Positions 55,064 through 63,477 of a stretch of DNA of 63,980 nucleotides are shown here, one piece after another. The notes beneath the pieces were generated by a model. That model was not told the origin of the DNA. It did not search any database and saw only the letters and a list, made by a program, of their open reading frames with translations. Position 1 is the stretch's first letter. Each line of letters opens with the position of its first letter. The position numbers were made by a program, and so were the translations under genes. The DNA comes from Planctomycetota bacterium (GTDB lineage: Bacteria > Planctomycetota > Planctomycetia > Gemmatales > Gemmataceae), in assembly GCA_021413735.1 (NCBI GenBank), contig JAIOPV010000129.1, positions 1 through 63,980 of the forward strand, read 5' to 3'.

Positions 55064-55096
55064 CCGGTGGAAGCCGTGTCGAGATCGTGGGGCAAG

Positions 55097-55172
55097 GCGA
55101 GCCACGGGGTTTATCCCCGTGGGTTTTTGCGACAGATAGCCCCACACCACGGGGATAAACCCCGTGGCTCGC
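55097..55172. repeat. Nested palindrome: 26-bp inverted repeat with palindromic arms
   Basis: Arms 55097-55122 and 55147-55172 are exact reverse complements around 24 bases. Each arm contains the imperfect palindrome CCACGGGG-N5-CCCCGTGG. It lies between two genes of the same operon, so transcription probably passes through it. Confidence 0.9.
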
Positions 55173-55222
55173 AATGGGTTCCACTGACAGCGGACGAACG
55201 CGGACCGAACCCGAGGCAACAC

Positions 55223-56521
55223 ATGCGATCCGTCCTGAGCCGTCGGAACTTTCTGGGGATGAGCGCATCGCTCGGCGCGGTCGCGGTGGACTCGCTGCGC
55301 GTGCGGCTCTCAGCGATGGAGTCGCCGCTCGCTCGCACTGCGAACAAGTCGTTGATTGTCTTCTGGACGCACGGCGGCATGAGTCAGCAGGACACCTACG
55401 ACATGAAGCCGGACGCACCGGCCGAGTTTCGCGGCATGTATCGACCAATCGCCACGACCGTGCCTGGCATCCGCATCACGGAGCGTTTTCCGTGTCAGGC
55501 GAAGGTGATGAAACACCTCTCCGTCGTGCGCTCGGTGAACCACCAGAACGCGATTCATGCCCCCTCGGCTCACTGGATGCAAACGGGTTACTTCGGCCCA
55601 ACCCTCGCTCGCAACGCCCCGCAGAAGCCATCGTTCGGCTCGGTGATCGCTCGCAGTCGGGGGGCAGGGCAGTCTCACATGCCGCCATATGTCGCTGTGC
55701 CGAAGGCGGAAGCATTTGGATATCAGGGAGCAGTCTATCTGGGCGCGGCGAACAATCCGTTTGAAGTCGGAGCCGACCCAAACGCTCGCGACTTCCGCGT
55801 GCCGAATCTCGCCTTGCCCAAAGAGTTGCCCTTGAACAGCGTTCGCACACGGACGCAACTCCTTCAGGAGTTCGACACACTTCGCCGTGACGTGGACCAA
55901 ACCGGCACCCTCGAAGGGCTGAACAGTTTCAAGACTCAGGCGCTGGAGATGGTGACCGGCGAGCGAGTCCGCAATGCCTTCGACATCAGCAAAGAAAGCC
56001 CGCGTCTCCGCGATCATTACGGACGGCATCTCTACGGGCAAAGCGCCCTCCTGGCGCGTCGGCTGGTCGAAGCAGGCACGACTTGCGTCACCATCAACAC
56101 GGGTTACTGGGACCACCACGACGACATCGAGAAGGGATTGGAACAGCAGCTATCACCACTCGATACGGCGATCGGAGCGCTGGTCGAAGACCTCGACGAC
56201 CGGGGAATGCTGGATGACGTGATTATTTACTGTGCGGGCGAGTTCGGCCGCACGCCGCTCATCAATGGCAACGCGGGCCGCGATCACTGGTCGGAGTGTT
56301 TCTCGGTGCTGCTTGCTGGCGGCGGACTGAAAGGCGGCCGGCTGATTGGGGCGAGCGAGCCGCGTGGCGGCAAAGTGAGCGAGCGGCCGGTCTCACCACA
56401 GGATGTTCTCGCGACGCTGTATCAGGCGTTGGGCATCTCGCTGGAGACCCATTACGAAGACGCTTCAGGTCGTCCCGTCAGCATTGTCGGTGCGGGCAAG
56501 CCGATCCAGGAATTGCTCTAA
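55223..56521 (+). CDS. DUF1501 secreted protein (operon 1)
   Basis: 432 residues. Tat-like signal LSRRNFLGMSASLGAVAVDS. DUF1501 signatures: LIVFWTHGGMSQQDTYDMKP, MPPYVAVPKAEAFGYQGAVY, LLARRLVEAGTTCVTINTGY with WDHHDDI, IIYCAGEFGRTPLINGNAGR-DHW and AGGGLKGGRLIGASEPRGG. The chosen ATG at 55223 follows GAGG; the open frame back to 55067 runs through the nested palindrome and is not considered coding. Third gene of operon 1. Same superfamily as alkaline phosphatases, but metal ligands are not certain from sequence alone. Confidence 0.92.
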   Translation: MRSVLSRRNFLGMSASLGAVAVDSLRVRLSAMESPLARTANKSLIVFWTHGGMSQQDTYDMKPDAPAEFRGMYRPIATTVPGIRITERFPCQAKVMKHLSVVRSVNHQNAIHAPSAHWMQTGYFGPTLARNAPQKPSFGSVIARSRGAGQSHMPPYVAVPKAEAFGYQGAVYLGAANNPFEVGADPNARDFRVPNLALPKELPLNSVRTRTQLLQEFDTLRRDVDQTGTLEGLNSFKTQALEMVTGERVRNAFDISKESPRLRDHYGRHLYGQSALLARRLVEAGTTCVTINTGYWDHHDDIEKGLEQQLSPLDTAIGALVEDLDDRGMLDDVIIYCAGEFGRTPLINGNAGRDHWSECFSVLLAGGGLKGGRLIGASEPRGGKVSERPVSPQDVLATLYQALGISLETHYEDASGRPVSIVGAGKPIQELL

Positions 56522-57000
56522 CGGGTCGTTGTCGATTGTGTGAGAATGTAGACTCGACAGGCTGCTTTGCCTGGGCAGCCACTTGATTCCGGAGTGTCCT
56601 CGACGGTTCTGTGTGGCGTGAATTGCGGTCGAGCTTCGCAAGCGATTTGGCTGCTTTCAGATACGGCGTACGGCATCATTCTAATGTAGTTTCTTCCGGA
56701 CGAATGGAATGGTTCCGGACCTGAAACGGGTGGTTCCGGGTCTGAAATGGATGGTTCCGGAGGTGGGGTGGGGAAGTCGCCCGGAATCAAATACCAAAGC
56801 ACAACACGCTTGACTGTCAACAAACGTTGACTCCGCGAGAGGTCGCGGCGTCTCGGCACTTTTCCCCGGTTCCGAGTTGCCCGACGCGTGATCCGAGACG
56901 ATACTGAAAGTAAGCTCTCCCCACCAGCGCCCCGCAAGATTGTTTCGCCTCCCACCTGCTTTTGCCCCATCCCGTGTCTTGGCAACGGAGCGGAAACGAA
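56522..57000. promoter_or_regulatory. Upstream region of operon 2 with repeats
   Basis: No convincing gene. It carries the second CCGGAA block (56690-56726) and a run of 21-bp tandem units (56711-56763), and then the leader of the gene at 57001. This should be the promoter region of operon 2. Confidence 0.55.
56690..56763. repeat. CCGGAA element copy B plus 21-bp tandem repeats
   Basis: 56690-56726 is the inverse of copy A (32/37). Overlapping it, GGTTCCGG recurs at 56711, 56732 and 56753 with a 21-bp period; the first two units share GGTTCCGG, two variable bases, then CTGAAA. The spacing equals two helical turns, as expected for a protein-bound operator. Confidence 0.8.
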
Positions 57001-59232
57001 ATGCCCAGCCAACCGTCACTGAATTGGTCAGCAATTGCGTCCGTGGCCTGCGTGCTCGGTCTGGGCTGCCCCATCGGTTCCACGCAAGCGGCAGAACGGC
57101 CCGTCAGCTTCGTCAACGATGTCGTGCCCGTGCTGACCAAAGCCGGCTGCAACATGGGAACGTGCCACGCCAAGGCCGGCGGCGGGCAGAACGGGTTTCA
57201 ACTATCGCTGCTCGGCTTCGAGCCTGCGGAGGACTTCGAACACATCGTCCTCGAAGCCCGTGGCCGGCGGCTGTTCTTCGCGAATCCCGACAAGAGCCTG
57301 CTGCTGCTGAAAGCCGCCGGCCAGGTGCCGCACCGTGGCGGGGTCCGGTTGCCGGTCTCTTCTCCCGGGTACGCCGCCGTTCGCGAGTGGATTCGCCAGG
57401 GTGTGCCACAGGATGCCGCGAACAGCCCGAAACTGATCGGCATCGAAGTTGATCCGAAGAAGGGTTCGCTGCGTCGGCAGGCCACACAGCAACTCAAAGT
57501 CACGGCTCGTTACTCCGACGGCAGCATGCGTGATGTCACCGACATGGCGTTGTTCGAGTCGAACGACAAAGCCCTGGCCGACGTGACGGAGAGCGGGCTT
57601 GTCAAGGTGCTGGACCTGCCCGGCAAGGTGTCCGTAATGGTCCGCTATCAGACTTGTGTGGCCGTCTTCAATGCTGCCATTCCGCTGGGTGCGCCGGTGC
57701 CGACACTGCCACCAGAAAAGAACTTCGTTGATGCCGCCGTGTTCGCAAACCTGAAGGATCTCGGGATTCCGCCGTCGCCCGTGTGCGACGATGCCACATT
57801 CTTGCGGCGAGTCACCCTCGATATCGCTGGCCGACTTCCCACAGAAGAAGAAGCCAAGGCGTTCCTCGCCGACAAGAGCGCCGACAAGCGCGACAAGTGG
57901 ATCGACGAGCTGTTGCAAAGCCCCGACTATGCGGATTTCTTCGCGGGCAAATGGACGGCACTCCTGAAGAACCGTCGCGACGACGAGAGCGACACGGTTT
58001 CCAATTTCGCCTTTCACGCCTGGGTTCGCGACAGCCTGCTTTCCAACAAGCCGTATGACCAGTTCGTGCGGGAGTTACTGGCCGCGACCGGCACCGTCAT
58101 CGGCAATCCACCGGTAGCGTGGTACAAGCGGGTGAAGGAGCCGAAAGAGCAACTCGAAGACGTGGCGCAACTCTTCCTCGGCGTGCGGATGCAGTGCGCT
58201 CAGTGTCACCACCATCCATTTGAACGCTGGAGCCAGGATGACTACTACTCGCTGGCTGCGTTCTTCTCGCAGGTCGGTCGCAAGCCATCGGGCACTCGCG
58301 GCGAAGATTTGATCTTCCACAAACGCGGCATGGCGACCGCCACCAACATGAAAACCCGCGTGGCATTGAAGCCCGCGGCGTTCGGTGATTCGATGTTGGC
58401 AATCGCACCTGATGAAGACCCCCGATTGAAGCTCGCGGACTGGATGAAGTCGCCGAAGAACCCGTTCTTCGCGAAGGTGCTCGTGAACCGATACTGGAAG
58501 CACTTCTTCCAGCGGGGGCTGATCGAGCCAGAGGACGACATTCGCGATTCGAACCCGCCGTCGAATCCGGAACTGCTGGCGGCGTTGGAAAAGCACTTCA
58601 TCGACAGCAAGTTCGACATGAAGGAACTCGTGCGGGTCATCACTCGCTCGAACGCCTACCAACTGAGTTCGACGCCGAACAAGGACAACATCGGCGACCG
58701 CCAGAACTATTCCCGCTACTACCCGCGTCGGCTGTCTGCCGAGGTGATGCTGGATTCGATCGACCAGTTGGCCAGCACGCAAACCGACTTCCCGAACCTG
58801 CCAGCAGGCACGCGGGCCGTGGCTCTGCCCGACAACAGCTACAACCGGACTTCGCCGTTCCTGCGAGTGTTCGGTCGGCCGGAAGGCCAGAGCGTGTGCG
58901 AATGCGAGCGGGTGCAATCGTCGAGCCTGGCGCAGAGCCTTCACATGATTAACGCGGCGGATATTCGCGCCAAGTTGGCTCATGCGAATGGTCGGGCGCA
59001 GAACCTCGCGAATGATCCGCGACCGGCGGAAGCGAAGATCAAAGAGCTGTACCTCGTGGCATTTGCCCGTGAACCACGGCCCGAAGAGTTGTCGGCAGCG
59101 CTGGGCTACCTGAACGAGCCACGGATGAACGCGGCTGGCCAGAAGGTAGACGCGCAGAAAGCGGCTCGCGAGAATTTTCAGGATTTGCTCTGGGCGATGA
59201 TGACGACCAAAGAGTTCTTGTTCAACCATTGA
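57001..59232 (+). CDS. DUF1549-DUF1553 secreted protein with Big2-like domain (operon 2)
   Basis: 743 residues, a clear paralogue of the protein at 52826. Signal peptide (IASVACVLGLGCPIGSTQA), then GCNMGTCHAKAGGGQNGFQL (C50-x4-C55-H56), an Ig-like/Big2 domain (IEVDPKKGSLRRQATQQLKV), DUF1549 (FLRRVTLDIAGRLPTEEEAK, MQCAQCHHHPFERWSQDDYY) and DUF1553 (VLVNRYWKHFFQRGLIEPED, NPPSNPELLAALEKHF, YYPRRLSAEVMLDSIDQLAS), ending TTKEFLFNH like its paralogue (ATNEFLFNH). It opens operon 2. Function unknown; probably acts with the DUF1501 protein encoded two genes downstream. Confidence 0.93.
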   Translation: MPSQPSLNWSAIASVACVLGLGCPIGSTQAAERPVSFVNDVVPVLTKAGCNMGTCHAKAGGGQNGFQLSLLGFEPAEDFEHIVLEARGRRLFFANPDKSLLLLKAAGQVPHRGGVRLPVSSPGYAAVREWIRQGVPQDAANSPKLIGIEVDPKKGSLRRQATQQLKVTARYSDGSMRDVTDMALFESNDKALADVTESGLVKVLDLPGKVSVMVRYQTCVAVFNAAIPLGAPVPTLPPEKNFVDAAVFANLKDLGIPPSPVCDDATFLRRVTLDIAGRLPTEEEAKAFLADKSADKRDKWIDELLQSPDYADFFAGKWTALLKNRRDDESDTVSNFAFHAWVRDSLLSNKPYDQFVRELLAATGTVIGNPPVAWYKRVKEPKEQLEDVAQLFLGVRMQCAQCHHHPFERWSQDDYYSLAAFFSQVGRKPSGTRGEDLIFHKRGMATATNMKTRVALKPAAFGDSMLAIAPDEDPRLKLADWMKSPKNPFFAKVLVNRYWKHFFQRGLIEPEDDIRDSNPPSNPELLAALEKHFIDSKFDMKELVRVITRSNAYQLSSTPNKDNIGDRQNYSRYYPRRLSAEVMLDSIDQLASTQTDFPNLPAGTRAVALPDNSYNRTSPFLRVFGRPEGQSVCECERVQSSSLAQSLHMINAADIRAKLAHANGRAQNLANDPRPAEAKIKELYLVAFAREPRPEELSAALGYLNEPRMNAAGQKVDAQKAARENFQDLLWAMMTTKEFLFNH

Positions 59233-59250
59233 GAATGGATGGTGAGTGTC

Positions 59251-59302
59251 TTTGCCGCTTGCGGCATAGCGCTCTCAAGAGCGCTATGCCGCAAGCGGCA
59301 AA
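59251..59302. repeat. Perfect 52-bp palindrome between operon 2 genes
   Basis: 59251-59275 and 59278-59302 are exact reverse complements around a CA dinucleotide; the core is GCCGCTTGCGGC-A-TAGCGC. It lies 18 bp after one stop and 18 bp before the next ATG. A related palindrome occurs at 31435-31482. Confidence 0.92.
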
Positions 59303-59320
59303 ACAAAAGGGGATGCCACG

Positions 59321-61579
59321 ATGAACATCACTCGCGCGACATTAGCCGGTGCCTTGCTGCTCGGTTGGGCCACATCCGCGTGTGCTCAGTCGGTGGGGTT
59401 GCCCGCCCCCCGATTGCTGACGATCACTCCGATGGGCGGCAAGGTCGGCACCGCAGTCGAAGTCACCATCACCGGCGAATACCTCGATGAAGCCGGGGAT
59501 CTCATCTTCTCCGACCCGCGAATCACGGCAAAACGCAAGCTCGATGCAGCCGGTTCGCCCATCGCGAATCACTATGCCGTGACAATCGCGGCCGACTGCC
59601 CCCCCGAGCTTTACGAAGCACGAGTGATGACGCGGTTGGGTGCGTCGTCGTCTCGTGTGTTCGCCGTGGGAACACTCACCGAAGTGACCCCCGCGAAACC
59701 GAACCGATCGCTCGCGACGGCGCAAGAGCTGCCGATGAACTCGGTGTGCAACGGTTGCCTCGCGGCTCGCTCCGTGGATTTCTATACCTTCTCGGCGAAG
59801 AAGGGTCAGCGAGTAATCGTTGACTGTGCGACTCGGGGCATCGACTCCAAACTGAACGCGACCGTGGTGATCGGCGACGCCGCCGGGCGCGATTTGCTCG
59901 TCGAGCGACGCGGCGGGGTGCTGGACTTCGCAGTCCCCAAAGACGGCAGTTACTCGATCAAGATTCACGAACTGACCTTCAAGGGCGGGTCGGCGTTCTA
60001 CTATCGCCTCGGCCTGTGGGAACAACCCGCTGGAACGCCGATCGTTCGCCAGCCGGGAACGAAGACCGTGAACTCGTTCTCGTGGCCCCCAGTCGGACTG
60101 CCGCAACAAGCTGCACAGACGGAAGTCGAGCCGAACAACAGCGGCGAAACGGCCCAGAAGATCAAGTTACCGTGCGACATCTCGGGTCGGTTCTACCCGG
60201 CAGCGGATGTGGACTTCTACGAGTTCGAGGCGAAGAAAGGCGAAGAATGGTGGATTGAAGTCGCGTCCGAACGCCTCGGGCTGCCGACCGATCCCGCGAT
60301 CCTCGTGCAGCAAGTCATCAAGGGCGAGAAGGGAACGCCGGACAAGCTGGTTGATGTGCTGGAACTGTCCGACATCCCGAGCCCCGTGAAGGTATCGAGC
60401 AACGGCTACGCTTACGATGGCCCGCCATACAACGCCGGCAGTTCCGACATCCTCGGCAAGCTCGCCATCAAGGAAGACGGCACGTATCGGCTGCAACTGT
60501 CGGACCTGTTCGGCGGCACTCGCAGCGAAGCGGGCCACATCTATCGACTCGTGATTCGCAAAGCCGCACCCGATTTCGCACTGGTCGGGTGGGCGATCCA
60601 CATGGAGTTGCGGAACGGCGACCGCAACGCGGTGTCGAAGCCGATCGCCCTGCGGGGCGGCGCGACGGTGGCGTTTGAAGTTGTGGCATTCCGTCGCGAT
60701 GGTTTCGACGGCGACATCGAACTGGCGATGGAAGGGCTGCCCAAAGGCGTGACAGCTCACGGCCTGAAAATCCCAGCCGGGCAGTCGCGAGGCATGATGC
60801 TCATCACAGCCGAGGCCGACGCTCCCCGAGGTTACGCCAACGCCACGTTCGTCGGGCGTGCGACTGTCGCGGGGCAAGCGGTGACTCGTCCGTGTCGGCT
60901 CGCGTCGGTGTCGTGGCCAATCCCCGATTCGTGGGGTGAGATTCCCAGCACGCGATTGCTCGCCGACGTGCCGGTCTCCGTGAGCGGAATCGACCACGCC
61001 CCGCTGACCATCACGCCGAAGACCCCCATGATCGAAGCACGCGTCGGTGAGAAGGTGACGGTGCCGCTGGCTCACAAACGGACGTGCGACTTCTCCGGGA
61101 ACAAGATTCACATGAAGGCCATCGGGGCCGGCTTTGAACGCGCACCCGGTTTCGATCTGACCGTCACCGACGACGCATCGCAGGTCGTGTTCGATCTCAA
61201 GACGCTGAACGTTCCACCGGGAGAATACCGCGTGTCGTTCCTCGGCGGCGGCGTGGCCAAGTATCGCTACCAACCCGAAGTGGTGTTGGCGGCTTCGGTC
61301 GAGGCCGAGTCCAAGAAAAAGCTCGAAGAAGTGAAGTCGCTGGAAGCGGAAGTGAAGAAGGTGGCGACCGATGCTCAGAGCGCCCCGCCCGAGAAGAAAG
61401 AGCAAATGGCGAAGGCACTGGCCGCAGCGAACGCCAAGATGAAGGCCGCAACCGACGCCCTCACCGCCACGCAACAGCAACTCACCAGAGCCAAGCAAGC
61501 GGCTCAGCCCAAAGACATCGTTGATATCGTGGTGTGCGAACCGTTCACGATCCGCGTTTTGCCAGTGGAGAAGAAATAA
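59321..61579 (+). CDS. Secreted PPC-domain protein with C-terminal coiled coil (operon 2)
   Basis: 752 residues. Signal peptide (ATLAGALLLGWATSACAQ), a TIG-like domain (LLTITPMGGKVGTAVEVTIT), then PPC-type beta domains (SVDFYTFSAKKGQRVIVDCA, DGSYSIKIHELTFKGGSAFY, TEVEPNNSGETAQKIKLPCD, ADVDFYEFEAKKGEEWWIEV, DGTYRLQLSDLFGG) and Ig-like strands. The last ~100 residues form a Lys/Glu/Ala coiled coil (EAESKKKLEEVKSLEAEVKK). It is the paralogue of the protein at 50385, but the coiled coil is extra. No enzyme motif. Its TAA overlaps the next ATG, so it is coupled to the DUF1501 gene. Confidence 0.9.
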   Translation: MNITRATLAGALLLGWATSACAQSVGLPAPRLLTITPMGGKVGTAVEVTITGEYLDEAGDLIFSDPRITAKRKLDAAGSPIANHYAVTIAADCPPELYEARVMTRLGASSSRVFAVGTLTEVTPAKPNRSLATAQELPMNSVCNGCLAARSVDFYTFSAKKGQRVIVDCATRGIDSKLNATVVIGDAAGRDLLVERRGGVLDFAVPKDGSYSIKIHELTFKGGSAFYYRLGLWEQPAGTPIVRQPGTKTVNSFSWPPVGLPQQAAQTEVEPNNSGETAQKIKLPCDISGRFYPAADVDFYEFEAKKGEEWWIEVASERLGLPTDPAILVQQVIKGEKGTPDKLVDVLELSDIPSPVKVSSNGYAYDGPPYNAGSSDILGKLAIKEDGTYRLQLSDLFGGTRSEAGHIYRLVIRKAAPDFALVGWAIHMELRNGDRNAVSKPIALRGGATVAFEVVAFRRDGFDGDIELAMEGLPKGVTAHGLKIPAGQSRGMMLITAEADAPRGYANATFVGRATVAGQAVTRPCRLASVSWPIPDSWGEIPSTRLLADVPVSVSGIDHAPLTITPKTPMIEARVGEKVTVPLAHKRTCDFSGNKIHMKAIGAGFERAPGFDLTVTDDASQVVFDLKTLNVPPGEYRVSFLGGGVAKYRYQPEVVLAASVEAESKKKLEEVKSLEAEVKKVATDAQSAPPEKKEQMAKALAAANAKMKAATDALTATQQQLTRAKQAAQPKDIVDIVVCEPFTIRVLPVEKK

Positions 61580-63003
61580 TGGGTGCGACCCTCAATTGCC
61601 GCGGACCGATTCCGTTCGGTGCGACCGGCCGACGCGCGTTTCTGCAAACCGGCCTCGCGGGGTTCGCCTCGCTGAGTCTGCCTGGCATCTTGAAATTGCA
61701 GCAAGCCAAAGCTGCAGCAGGGAACGCCAACTCCGAGAAGAAGGCGGTCATCATGGTGTGGCAACCGGGCGGGTTGTCGCACGTCGATTCGTATGATCCG
61801 AAGCCCGAAGCGGGCAGCGACTACTCCGGCCCGTTCAAGCCGATCGCGACCAAGGTGAACGGCCTGCGGTTCACCGAACTGATGCCGAAGCAAGCCGCCC
61901 TTGCCGACAAGATGGTTGTGCTGCGTTCGATGCGGCTCACGGCTGGCGGGCACCCCGCGGGTTCGATGCAACTGCTCACTGGCGACCCCGACACCCGCGA
62001 CAAGCCGAAGCCCAAGTACCCCGACTGGATGGCGGTCACGAATTACATGCTCGCCCAGAAGGGGCCGCGACAGAACCCGCTGCCGGCGTATGTCGGCATC
62101 AACCCACCGCTGGAATACAACGGACCGGCGTATCTGGGCGACACCTACTCGCCGTTCGTGCTTTCGGGCGATCCGAACGCACCCACGTTCACGGTGCCCA
62201 ACATCGGTCTGACCGACGCCGACGAGGTGAACCGCATCGGTCGGCGTTCGACGCTTCGCCAGAAGCTCGACACGTTGGACCGCAGTTTCGATCACGCCCG
62301 CGAGTTGGGAGCACTCGATGATTTCGAGTCGCAGGCGATGGGGTTGCTGACAAGCCCGCAAACGAAGATCGCGTTCGACCTGAACCGTGAGCCTGCCCGC
62401 GTTCGCGATCGCTACGGCCGCAACGCCTGGGGTCAACAACTTCTGCTCGCTCGACGACTCGTAGAAGCTGGCGTCGATGTGCTGACGACGAGCCTCAGTG
62501 GCCCGTTGTGCGGGCGGGTGAACAACTGGGACGACCATGCGGTCAACCATCACGTTTTCGACGCGATGAAATTCCGTTCACCGGTGTACGACCAGGCAGT
62601 TTCGGCGCTGATCGAGGACATTTACGCCCGCGGGCTCGACAAGCGAGTGCTGGTCGTGGTCACGGGCGAATTCGGCCGCACGCCGAAGATCAACTACGCT
62701 GCGAGCACCGGGGCCGGCGACGCAAGCGCACCTGCGGGAACCTCGCAACCCGGTCGCGACCACTGGCCGCGTGGCTTCTCGAACATCTGGGCGGGTGGCG
62801 GCATCGAGACTGGACGGTTCATCGGAGCGACCGACAAGCGCGGCGAAGACTCCATCGAACGTGTGTCGTGGGCCGGCGACTTCCTCGCCACGATCTACCA
62901 TCACCTCGGGATCGGCTACGCGAAGACCTTCATCAAAGACTTCAATGGCCGACCGACGCCGATCGTGGATCACGGGAAGGCCATTCCTGAACTGACCTCG
63001 TAA
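61579..63003 (+). CDS. DUF1501 secreted protein (operon 2)
   Basis: 474 residues. Tat signal GRRAFLQTGLAGFASLSLPG. Signatures: VIMVWQPGGLSHVDSYDPKP, LTAGGHPAGSMQLLTGDPDT, YVGINPPLEYNGPAYLGDTY, LLLARRLVEAGVDVLTTSLS, VVVTGEFGRTPKINYAAS, DHWPRGFSNIWAGGGIETGR. This is a more distant paralogue of the DUF1501 protein at 55223. The ATG shares a base with the stop of the upstream gene (TAATG). Last gene of operon 2, followed by a long hairpin that should terminate it. Confidence 0.93.
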   Translation: MGATLNCRGPIPFGATGRRAFLQTGLAGFASLSLPGILKLQQAKAAAGNANSEKKAVIMVWQPGGLSHVDSYDPKPEAGSDYSGPFKPIATKVNGLRFTELMPKQAALADKMVVLRSMRLTAGGHPAGSMQLLTGDPDTRDKPKPKYPDWMAVTNYMLAQKGPRQNPLPAYVGINPPLEYNGPAYLGDTYSPFVLSGDPNAPTFTVPNIGLTDADEVNRIGRRSTLRQKLDTLDRSFDHARELGALDDFESQAMGLLTSPQTKIAFDLNREPARVRDRYGRNAWGQQLLLARRLVEAGVDVLTTSLSGPLCGRVNNWDDHAVNHHVFDAMKFRSPVYDQAVSALIEDIYARGLDKRVLVVVTGEFGRTPKINYAASTGAGDASAPAGTSQPGRDHWPRGFSNIWAGGGIETGRFIGATDKRGEDSIERVSWAGDFLATIYHHLGIGYAKTFIKDFNGRPTPIVDHGKAIPELTS

Positions 63004-63032
63004 GGCAGAAGCGCAGATTCAGTTAATGTGTC

Positions 63033-63092
63033 GCGAGCCGCGACCGCAAGGGAGTGGGAAACGTTCTCCGCTCCCTTGCGGTCGCGGCTCGC
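63033..63092. terminator. 22-bp hairpin after operon 2
   Basis: Arms 63033-63054 and 63071-63092 are exact reverse complements (core GAGCCGCGACCGCAAGGGAG) around 16 bases, starting 30 bp after the DUF1501 stop. A further TGTCGC/GCGACA pair lies outside. No T-run follows. Confidence 0.8.
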
Positions 63093-63103
63093 CTGTTTGC
63101 GAC

Positions 63104-63477
63104 ATATTTCATGAAACCGCACGAGAACCCTTGGCCGGAGGCACGGGCGAGGTGCGCTGATTGGGCTTCTGCGTGAGCCAAGCATTTCGATAAGCTAAAC
63201 GGTGGTGGCGGAAAGAATCGGATACACGGTGGGTATGTGAGTACTGAAGAGCCTCACCCGCGAGTTGTCTTCGAGTCGCGGGTGAGAGGGAAACCACCTA
63301 CACCACTGGTTCTCAAGATAAATGCACACATCTCCCCGGAATCGGAAGAGATCGCGACCAATCTTTGAGTCGTCAGCAACCGTCAGGTTGCCTTTCTCAA
63401 TGTGAATTGCTCGCGAATCTTCCAGTTGCGACCAAGTGATTTGGCGAACCGACGCCTCGTTTACCCCGGACAACCGC
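63104..63477. other. Intergenic upstream of RND permease gene
   Basis: It contains a second hairpin with 11-bp arms (63253-63263 with 63276-63286, core CTCACCCGCGA). A minus-strand open frame crosses the hairpin and overlaps the start of the permease gene; I do not consider it coding. No gene for a membrane-fusion partner is present. Confidence 0.5.

Noticed and set aside
58075-59229. Long minus-strand open frame opposite the DUF1549/1553 gene
   Set aside because: High-GC codon bias creates long antisense frames; the translation is Arg/His/Val-rich with no domain. The same applies to 60167-61498, 38870-39895, 40666-41616 and 61504-62553.
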